From assembly GCA_019425105.1 (NCBI GenBank), contig JAHYYD010000057.1:1-10730 (forward strand): 10,730 nucleotides of DNA. The letters are read 5' to 3'. The notes under the pieces are model-generated. The model was given only the letters and a program-made list of their open reading frames with translations, did not search any database and had not been told where the DNA came from. Positions 5,905 through 10,730 of this stretch are shown one piece after another. Source of the DNA: Actinomycetota bacterium. Lineage in GTDB: Bacteria; Actinomycetota; Actinomycetes; Actinomycetales; Actinomycetaceae. The translations under genes were made by a program, and so were the position numbers. How positions within the stretch are numbered: the stretch's first letter is position 1; every line of letters begins with the position of its first letter.

Positions 5905-6741
5905 TTAGGAGAGCCGGCCCGCCTGCACGTGGCGGGCGACGTCGCGCCCCACCCGCGCCCCGTAGACGATCCCCGCGCAGTAGTGGGTGATCCACCTGGC
6001 CAGGCCGGCCTCATCGGCGCTCACCCACCCGGCGAGCTCACGCCCCGCGCGCGCGGGATCCAGCGCGTCGTAGGCGCTCGGCACGCACACGCCGGTCGGG
6101 TCGACGCCGCGCGTGACGAGGATCCACCGCGCCAGGCCGCTTCCCACGACAGACGAGGCCGGGGCGAAGACGCGCCGGAAACGGAAGTGGGCGGTGAGCG
6201 CGGCGGCGACGGCGAGGGCGGGGGCATCGCTGCGCGCATAGGCGAGGGCGGGTGCGAGCAGAGCAGGATCGGTGGGCAGGGCGACGGCGTTCGCCTGGGC
6301 GAGGCCGGAGGCCACGAGACCGGAACAGGCATCCCGATGCAGCCCCGCAATCAGCGCCGGAAGGGGTGTCGGGGCGACGCACGCACCGCCCTGGGAACGC
6401 GTGTTCAGGGCGGGGAAACGTGAAGCGAGGTTCCACTGCGAGCGCCAAATCCCCAGGGCGAGGGCAGCCCCCGGATCGGATGCAGGCCCGCCCTCGTCTC
6501 CCATGGACGCGGCGCGCACGTCGTCGACGCTCGTGCGGGCGCCCTCGATGATGGACAGGGCGGCGGCCTCGCGGACGGCCGCCTCGGCGCGGGCCTCCTC
6601 CCAGCCTCGGCGCAGTCCCTCACTGAAACGCAGGTCGGCGAGCGCGGCGTGCGCCTCGTTCATGGCCGAGGCGACGTCGGGACGAGCGGCGGCCGCCCGC
6701 AGCACGGCGGGCGCGGGGTCAACGAGGGCTTCGATACTCAC
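5905..6741 (-). CDS. Rv3662c-like protein, degenerate Fic-related fold
   Basis: A 278-residue protein. The start is GTG at 6741-6739, in the probable leaderless position 6 nt after a -10 hexamer. Residues 51-78 (RAEAAVREAAALSIIEG...) resemble the Fic N-terminal helix segment with its A-S-x-IEG pattern. Residues 183-205 (TAHFRF...VVGSGLAR), followed by RGVDPTGVCVP (211-221), occupy the place of the Fic core HPFxxGNGRxxR, but the catalytic His and the GNGR loop are not preserved. Related actinobacterial proteins keep something closer to RPF..GNGxxAR. It is often called a hypothetical protein or oxidoreductase, and I see no Rossmann motif to support the latter. It sits next to the HAD gene as in M. 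tuberculosis. AMPylation is unlikely with this motif; the function is unknown. Confidence 0.7.
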   Translation of the reverse strand: MSIEALVDPAPAVLRAAAARPDVASAMNEAHAALADLRFSEGLRRGWEEARAEAAVREAAALSIIEGARTSVDDVRAASMGDEGGPASDPGAALALGIWRSQWNLASRFPALNTRSQGGACVAPTPLPALIAGLHRDACSGLVASGLAQANAVALPTDPALLAPALAYARSDAPALAVAAALTAHFRFRRVFAPASSVVGSGLARWILVTRGVDPTGVCVPSAYDALDPARAGRELAGWVSADEAGLARWITHYCAGIVYGARVGRDVARHVQAGRLS

Positions 6742-6758
6742 CCCTCTACACTAGGGGC
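6742..6758. promoter_or_regulatory. Bidirectional leaderless promoter with overlapping -10 elements
   Basis: Only 17 bp separate the two divergent start codons. On the plus strand TACACT (6747-6752) lies exactly 6 nt before the ATG at 6759. On the minus strand TAGTGT (6753-6748) lies exactly 6 nt before the GTG at 6741. The shared core TACACTA is a symmetric TAnnnTA. Neither gene has room for a Shine-Dalgarno leader, so both transcripts probably begin at the first base of the start codon. No good -35 boxes are visible. Confidence 0.65.
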
Positions 6759-7688
6759 ATGACGCTTTTGCAGCATCGAAACTTCTCCGCGCGCCTGCGC
6801 TCGGGGCTGTTCGCATTCGTTTTCGCGCCGGTCGCCCTGGTGTTCCTGGGGTCGTCGATGGTCGACGTGCAGGCGCTGGCCGCCGTCGGTCAGCCGCTCG
6901 CCTCGGTGGAGGGCCTCATCGGCATGGCGCTCGCGTCGCTGCTGCTCGCCCTCATCGCGCTCAACTGCGAGGAGTCGAGCGCGGGCATGGTCGTCACTTT
7001 CGTGTGGTCGCTCGTCGTGGGGGTCGCGCAGTTCCTGGGCGTGGCGCGCCTGCCACTGCTCATGAAGTCGTCGGTGGGCCGCGAAGACATGCTCGCCGGC
7101 GTCCTGTGGTGCATGTATCCGGTGTGCCTCTCCCTCATACTCGGCGCGTGTGCGCTAACGATCAAGTCAGTGCGGGTGCGCGCGGGCAAGGACACGCGTA
7201 TGCCTCTCGCGCGCGTGCACCGTCACGCGTTCGGCACGACGGTCGCGCTCCCGGCCGCGATCGCCGCGGGCGTGCTGATGGTGGGGGCGGCGCCCTCGGA
7301 TTCGACGAACGTCGCGGCGATGGGCCTGGAGGGAATCCTCGAGGGCCACACCCTCGCTCCGCTGTTCGCCCTCGGTTCGGGCCTGGCCTTCGCCGTTTTA
7401 GCGGTGAACGCCCGCTGGTCGATCACGGGTACGCAGATCGCGACGTGGGCGATTCTCGTGCTGCCGAGCTACGTGGTCTTGCCGGTGTGGGCGTCGCTGA
7501 CGGGCAACGTGATCGTTCCCGGTTCGTCGATCATCACGAAGTTTTCGCTCGCCGCTCCTCCCCTGGCGGCCCTGGGGATGGCGACGGGCTGCGCGTCGAT
7601 GGGGGTTCTGTGGGCGCGGATGCGCGCGTTGAAGAACCTCGATGCGTCGCAGGCCGCATCGACGAATGAGGGGCCTGCCGAGGCCTAA
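6759..7688 (+). CDS. Multi-pass membrane protein of unknown function
   Basis: A 309-residue hydrophobic protein with about eight predicted transmembrane helices: roughly 14-33, 51-71, 76-95, 111-136, 157-176, 199-217, 226-246 and 263-286. The N-terminus is short and basic, and a charged loop at 136-158 (KSVRVRAGKDTRMPLARVHRH) follows helix four. The C-terminal 20 residues are polar. I recognise no transporter or enzyme motif. The ATG at 6759 is probably leaderless (see the promoter entry), and upstream alternatives do not exist because the divergent gene is 17 bp away. A rare TTA leucine codon lies at 7398-7400. The next gene is 54 bp downstream in the same direction. A role in the cell envelope is only a guess from location. 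Confidence 0.75.
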   Translation: MTLLQHRNFSARLRSGLFAFVFAPVALVFLGSSMVDVQALAAVGQPLASVEGLIGMALASLLLALIALNCEESSAGMVVTFVWSLVVGVAQFLGVARLPLLMKSSVGREDMLAGVLWCMYPVCLSLILGACALTIKSVRVRAGKDTRMPLARVHRHAFGTTVALPAAIAAGVLMVGAAPSDSTNVAAMGLEGILEGHTLAPLFALGSGLAFAVLAVNARWSITGTQIATWAILVLPSYVVLPVWASLTGNVIVPGSSIITKFSLAAPPLAALGMATGCASMGVLWARMRALKNLDASQAASTNEGPAEA

Positions 7689-7698
7689 TGCGCGCAAG

Positions 7699-7742
7699 CG
7701 GTCTAACGGACCGTAATATGTGGGCAGATATAAGGAGGAAGC
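7699..7742 (+). promoter_or_regulatory. Inverted repeat, -10 candidate and strong RBS before the 630-aa gene
   Basis: CGGTC-taacg-GACCG (7699-7713) is a 5-bp inverted repeat. It is directly followed by TAATAT (7714-7719), a plausible -10 element. No convincing -35 is seen. AAGGAGG (7732-7738) is a near-ideal Shine-Dalgarno sequence 4 nt before the ATG at 7743. The inverted repeat could be an operator for this promoter or a remnant terminator of the upstream gene. Confidence 0.4.
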
Positions 7743-9635
7743 ATGTCCGAGAACGAGTTTGACGTCCAGCGCGACCGCGCCGAGGAGGACCGCGAGAACG
7801 TGGTGCTTACCGGCGAGGAGATCGAGCTGCCGGGCGAAGATTCCGACGCGTCGGCGATCATCGGCGAGTCCAGTGAGCCCATCCACACGGGCGAGATCGA
7901 GTCGGTCGCAATCGGCGGCCTGACGGGACGCGTTCCGGCTGCTGCCCCGCTCAAGCCCACGATCGAGGACAAGATTTCCACGGGCGAGCTGCCCGTCGTG
8001 ACCGCCCCCGAGGGCGACCTCCCGGTCGTGTCCACCACGGACGAGGCCGGCTCCGCCCCCGAGCAGGAGCAGGCCGAGCAGGAGCCCCCCGCCCAGGCTC
8101 CGGTCGCCGACCAGGGTGCCGATGAGTCTGCCGAGGCCGACGCGCCGTCCGCAGAGGCGACCGATGAGCCCGAGACTACCGACGAGGCCCCCGCTGAGGA
8201 GACCCCCGCTGAGGACGCGACCGAGGAGCAGGCTCCCGCAGAGGACACCGCCTCCGACGAGCCCACCCCCGCCTCGTCGAACGAGGAGGGCGAGCAGCCC
8301 AAGGCCTCCGCGGACCAGGCGGAAGAAGCCGAGAATCCCTTTGCTTCCCTCCTCTCCTCCGCAGACGAGGACGCCGCAGACGAGGCGACCGAGGACGTGA
8401 CCGAGGATCCGGAGCCCGCGCTCGCCCCCGTGATGACGCCCGCGCAGGCTGCCGCAGCGCTAGGCCTGAACCTGGATGAGGCAGTCACGAAGGCCGAGGA
8501 GCCCGCTGATTCCGAGGAGTCTGCCAAGTCCGCGGAACCCACCGAGGCCGCCGACTCCAACGACGATTCCGGCGCCGATTCTGCGGATGGTTTCGCGCGC
8601 GAATCCACCGACGAGGCCAAGGACGCGGACCAGGCCGGGGAAACCACCTCGGCCGTCGGCGGTGCGGCGGCCGAGCACCCGCTCGCCTCGCGCCGATCGA
8701 TGATCTTCGGTGACGACGAGGCGACGACCCCGTCGATCCCCGCACTCGCGCCCACTGAGCAGGCCGCCCCGGCCTCGTCGAACACAACCGACGAGCCTTC
8801 CGCCAAGCTCGACCAGCCCGCCGAGGCGCCCGCCCCCTTCACCGAGCCGACGGCGCAGCTGCCGACCCAGGAGGCTCGGGCCTCGTACTCCTTCGCGGAC
8901 CAGGACGCCGCCGAGGAGGCGCGCCCGCGCCGCCGTTCCCTGCTGGGTGAAGGCAACGAGGACGCCGAGGCCGCGACCCTGGCCGCGATCGCGTCGACCG
9001 CCTCCCGCGGCGACAAGTCGGACTCCGGGCGACTGGACGACGAGCTCTTCTCCGCGGCTCCTCAGATCACGGAGATGCCCTCGCGGACGGGCGCGCACTG
9101 GCTCTCGTTCCTGCTGTTCCTCATTCTCACGCCGGTCGGCTGGTACCTGGCCGCCGACGCTGGCGCGCGCATGACGCTGGCTGACGCCGCGCCCATGTAC
9201 ACGGGTGTCGCCTCGATGCTGGCGCTCGGCGAGCTGCTGGGCTCGGTCATCATTGCTGCGATCCTGTTCGTGGTGGCGCGCCGCTCCTCGCTGGGTGCCT
9301 GGCTGATGGGCCTGGGCACCCTGATCGTTGGCCTGCCGTGGGTCATGGCCCCCGGTATCACGGCTACGTCGGCGCTGGCCGCACTAACCGCGCTGACAGG
9401 CACGGGTTCCCTGGGCGCAAACCTGACGCACCACCTGCAGGCCTCCGGCTACTCGGGCCGTTTCGTCCTGCTGGGCGTGGCGCTCCTGGGTCTGGCGTAC
9501 GTGTCGCACGCGGCGCGCCGCACCGGCCGCGACGAGGAGGCCCTGCGTACCTCGATCGAGGCCACGAACCCGGCGGGCGCCTTCTACTCCAAGCGCGCAC
9601 GCAAGAAGGCAGCAAAGGACGCGGCCCGCAAGTGA
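7743..9635 (+). CDS. Acidic low-complexity protein with C-terminal four-TM domain
   Basis: A 630-residue protein of two very different halves. Residues 1-445 are low complexity and dominated by Glu, Asp, Ala, Pro, Ser and Thr, with runs such as AEETPAEDATEEQAPAEDT, and are predicted to be disordered and strongly negative. Short motifs recur in it: TGE at 23-25, 49-51 and 80-82; LPVV at 83-86 and 93-96; and two RRS segments (317-319, RRSMIFGDDEA; 397-399, RRRSLLGEGNEDAEA). Residues 451-590 hold four transmembrane helices (about 451-470, 488-511, 515-536 and 572-590). The last 15 residues are very basic (KRARKKAAKDAARK). With no signal peptide, the acidic part should be cytoplasmic. Its codons follow the GC bias of its neighbours. 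Its stop overlaps the next gene as GTGA. The function is unknown; a membrane-tethered scaffold is a guess. Confidence 0.82.
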   Translation: MSENEFDVQRDRAEEDRENVVLTGEEIELPGEDSDASAIIGESSEPIHTGEIESVAIGGLTGRVPAAAPLKPTIEDKISTGELPVVTAPEGDLPVVSTTDEAGSAPEQEQAEQEPPAQAPVADQGADESAEADAPSAEATDEPETTDEAPAEETPAEDATEEQAPAEDTASDEPTPASSNEEGEQPKASADQAEEAENPFASLLSSADEDAADEATEDVTEDPEPALAPVMTPAQAAAALGLNLDEAVTKAEEPADSEESAKSAEPTEAADSNDDSGADSADGFARESTDEAKDADQAGETTSAVGGAAAEHPLASRRSMIFGDDEATTPSIPALAPTEQAAPASSNTTDEPSAKLDQPAEAPAPFTEPTAQLPTQEARASYSFADQDAAEEARPRRRSLLGEGNEDAEAATLAAIASTASRGDKSDSGRLDDELFSAAPQITEMPSRTGAHWLSFLLFLILTPVGWYLAADAGARMTLADAAPMYTGVASMLALGELLGSVIIAAILFVVARRSSLGAWLMGLGTLIVGLPWVMAPGITATSALAALTALTGTGSLGANLTHHLQASGYSGRFVLLGVALLGLAYVSHAARRTGRDEEALRTSIEATNPAGAFYSKRARKKAAKDAARK

Positions 9636-10537
9636 AGACTCTGATTCCCGCCAGCGCGATCGAGCTCGAGGGTCCCTGGACTCACCGGCACGTGAGCGCT
9701 GGCGGCGCCGCATTCCACGTCGCCGACATGGGCGAGGGCATGGACCACGCGCTCGTCCTTCTCCACGGTTTCCCCGAGCACTGGTGGGCATGGCGCGACG
9801 TTCTGCCCGCCCTCGCCGAGTCGACGTCGCGCGTGTTCGCCCTTGATTTACGAGGCTTTGGCACCTCCGACCTGACCCGCGGGGACTGCGACCTCACCCA
9901 GATGGCGAACGATGTCATCGCCGTCGTGCGCGCCCTCGGCATCGCGTCCTTCTCCGTGGCTGGCATGGGTATCGGGGGCACGGTCGCGTGGATGATCGGC
10001 GCGCTCGCACCCCTGGAGCTGCGGTCGGTGGCCGTCCTGTCGGCCCCTCATCCGCTCGGCGTTCAGCCCGTGATCGGACGCGTGCCGTGGGCAGGTGGAC
10101 GCGTGCTCCAGGGGCGCCTCGCACTGCCGACAGGGCGCGAACGGGCCCTGCGTTCCGGCTCGCTCGTGACGACCGTCTACCGCGCGTGGGCCTCGCCGGG
10201 GAACGTGGATGGCCTCGTCTCCCAGTCAGGAACGTACCGGGCCGCGCTGCGTCGCCCCTTCGCTGCGCACACCGCGCTGCGGGGCCTCGGCGCCACGCGC
10301 AAGATCTCGCGCGAGGAGCGCCGCATCCTGGCCGAGCCGCTGCGCGTGCCCGTTCTCTCGCTGGTCGGGCGCGATGATGGCGCCTGGTCGACGCTGGATC
10401 ACGCGGCCGACGCCCAGTTCGTGGATGCGCCGCTCACGCAGATCGTCATTCGCGAGGCCGGCCACTTCCTCCCCGAGGAGGCTCCCCAGGCGGTGGCTGA
10501 TGCTCTGTCAGAACACGCTCTAGCACACGCTAAATAG
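9632..10537 (+). CDS. Alpha/beta-fold hydrolase, epoxide-hydrolase-like, nucleophile missing
   Basis: A 301-residue protein. The start is GTG at 9632, overlapping the previous stop as GTGA. The frame is open further upstream, but that part lies inside the preceding gene. The fold is clear: oxyanion motif LLHGFPEHWWAWRDVLP (43-59), then LDLRGFGTSD (71-80), the elbow VAGMGIGG (109-116), SAPHPLG (137-143), the acid-bearing VGRDDGAW (245-252) and EAGHFLPEEAP (275-285) with His278. In an active enzyme the elbow reads G-x-Nuc-x-G with Asp or Ser. Here that position is Gly113 (codon GGT), while the acid and His remain. The SAPHP stretch recalls the mycobacterial EphE group. It may be catalytically dead or act differently. 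A rare TTA codon lies at 9848-9850. Confidence 0.85.
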   Translation: MKTLIPASAIELEGPWTHRHVSAGGAAFHVADMGEGMDHALVLLHGFPEHWWAWRDVLPALAESTSRVFALDLRGFGTSDLTRGDCDLTQMANDVIAVVRALGIASFSVAGMGIGGTVAWMIGALAPLELRSVAVLSAPHPLGVQPVIGRVPWAGGRVLQGRLALPTGRERALRSGSLVTTVYRAWASPGNVDGLVSQSGTYRAALRRPFAAHTALRGLGATRKISREERRILAEPLRVPVLSLVGRDDGAWSTLDHAADAQFVDAPLTQIVIREAGHFLPEEAPQAVADALSEHALAHAK

Positions 10538-10545
10538 CGCATTTT
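10528..10545 (+). terminator. Weak terminator-like hairpin at the hydrolase stop
   Basis: CGCT-AAAT-AGCG (10528-10539) forms a 4-bp stem over the TAG stop. One base later it is followed by ATTTTT (10541-10546). The stem is short, so termination efficiency is doubtful. Confidence 0.3.
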
Positions 10546-10574
10546 TCATTAGACAGCTCACACAAATCGCGAAA

Positions 10575-10588
10575 TGAAACGTGTTTCA
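10575..10588. promoter_or_regulatory. Palindromic operator candidate TGAAAC-GT-GTTTCA
   Basis: Perfect 6-bp arms TGAAAC and GTTTCA flank a 2-bp centre. The site lies 14 bp upstream of a CATAAT -10 candidate (10603-10608), so a protein bound here would overlap RNA polymerase. The size and arm sequence are similar to LacI-family operators, though their usual central CG is GT here. Confidence 0.45.
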
Positions 10589-10602
10589 CCTGATAGATAG
10601 GG

Positions 10603-10717
10603 CATAATGGTGTGATGCGCGGTACCTCCTCGTGAGCGGTATTACGTATGGGAACCACTGCGCAGTCCAAATCGGAACGCCCGAGCAATCGGGCACGAGC
10701 GGAAGGAGCTCCGCACA
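10603..10717 (+). promoter_or_regulatory. Promoter and structured leader of the last gene
   Basis: CATAAT (10603-10608) lies exactly 6 nt before ATG at 10615. That would start a leaderless 6-codon ORF (MRGTSS, stop at 10633-10635). A perfect 6-bp hairpin with a GCAA tetraloop follows (GCCCGA 10679-10684, TCGGGC 10689-10694). GGAAGGAG (10701-10708) is the ribosome-binding site, and it sits in or beside a second small hairpin (GCGGA 10699-10703, TCCGC 10710-10714). The leader from the presumed start to the gene is about 100 nt. Confidence 0.4.
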
Positions 10718-10721
10718 ATGA
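10632..10721 (+). CDS. Possible 29-codon leader ORF
   Basis: GTG at 10632 overlaps the stop of the 6-codon ORF as GTGA. The frame runs 29 codons to a TGA at 10719-10721, which overlaps the next ATG as ATGA. The double overlap is the same pattern that couples genes elsewhere in this window. The peptide has no recognisable features and there is no Shine-Dalgarno sequence before it, so this may be chance. A competing 26-codon ATG frame covers 10648-10728. Confidence 0.2.
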   Translation: MSGITYGNHCAVQIGTPEQSGTSGRSSAQ

Positions 10722-10730
10722 TCGGTGACG
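10718..10730 (+). CDS. Start of a gene cut by the window end
   Basis: ATG at 10718 begins MIGD, with GGAAGGAG (10701-10708) 9 nt upstream. Only four codons are visible, so no product can be named. Confidence 0.6.

Noticed and set aside
7703..9016. A 437-codon minus-strand Ser/Ala-rich ORF opposite the acidic protein
   Set aside because: It is the mirror of GAG/GCC-type codons of the acidic repeat region. It has no ribosome-binding site or domain, and the plus strand has a strong RBS and a membrane domain.
10582..10597. ParB parS-like site (TGTTTCAC half-site)
   Set aside because: The left half matches the canonical parS, but the second half has three mismatches in eight, and a single such site away from parAB is weak.

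Overview
The window is high-GC DNA from an actinobacterium. Gene content and order match the conserved actinobacterial block known in Mycobacterium tuberculosis as Rv3654c-Rv3662c: Tad/Flp pilus genes, divergent from a HAD-IB phosphatase and followed by a Rv3662c-type protein. Codon use, the short leader-type promoters and the accessory proteins suggest an Actinomycetaceae member (Actinomyces/Schaalia type). The genus is inferred from memory of the families and was not searched.

Left part, minus strand (about 181-4950): a compact Tad locus read right to left. The order is a CpaE-like ATPase (4950-3922), the TadA/CpaF secretion ATPase (3929-2817), a single-ORF TadB-TadC fusion (2820-1558), a 160-bp gap, a DUF4244 Flp-type pilin (1397-1122), a TadE-like pseudopilin (1125-787) and a second TadE/Rv3654c-like protein (790-365). 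Most junctions are 4-8 nt overlaps (GTG..TAG, ATGA, ATGA, GTGA), so translation is probably coupled. A long hairpin at 181-218 fits the operon terminator. The first 180 bp are non-coding and hold a three-copy direct repeat.

Middle: divergent from cpaE is a HAD-IB phosphatase (5093-5863). It converges on a degenerate Fic-like Rv3662c-type gene (6741-5905). That gene is divergent, across only 17 bp, from an 8-TM membrane protein (6759-7688). The 17 bp carry a symmetric TACACTA element that gives each gene a -10 hexamer exactly 6 nt from its start codon, which looks like a bidirectional leaderless promoter.

Right part, plus strand: a 630-residue protein with a very acidic, low-complexity N-terminal region and a C-terminal four-TM domain (7743-9635). 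It is translationally coupled (GTGA) to an epoxide-hydrolase-like alpha/beta hydrolase (9632-10537) whose nucleophile position is Gly. The last 190 bp are a leader with a palindromic operator candidate, a -10 element 6 nt before a 6-codon ORF, a GNRA hairpin, and the start of one more gene (10718 onward).

The most striking non-coding signal is a pair of arrays, one in the gap before the pilin gene and one between cpaE and the HAD gene. Each has three CCTGTGGATAAC-type units spaced exactly 30 bp apart. The core is the DnaA box TTATCCACA/TTGTCCACA in reverse complement. I saw no insertion sequence, CRISPR array, tRNA or rRNA.
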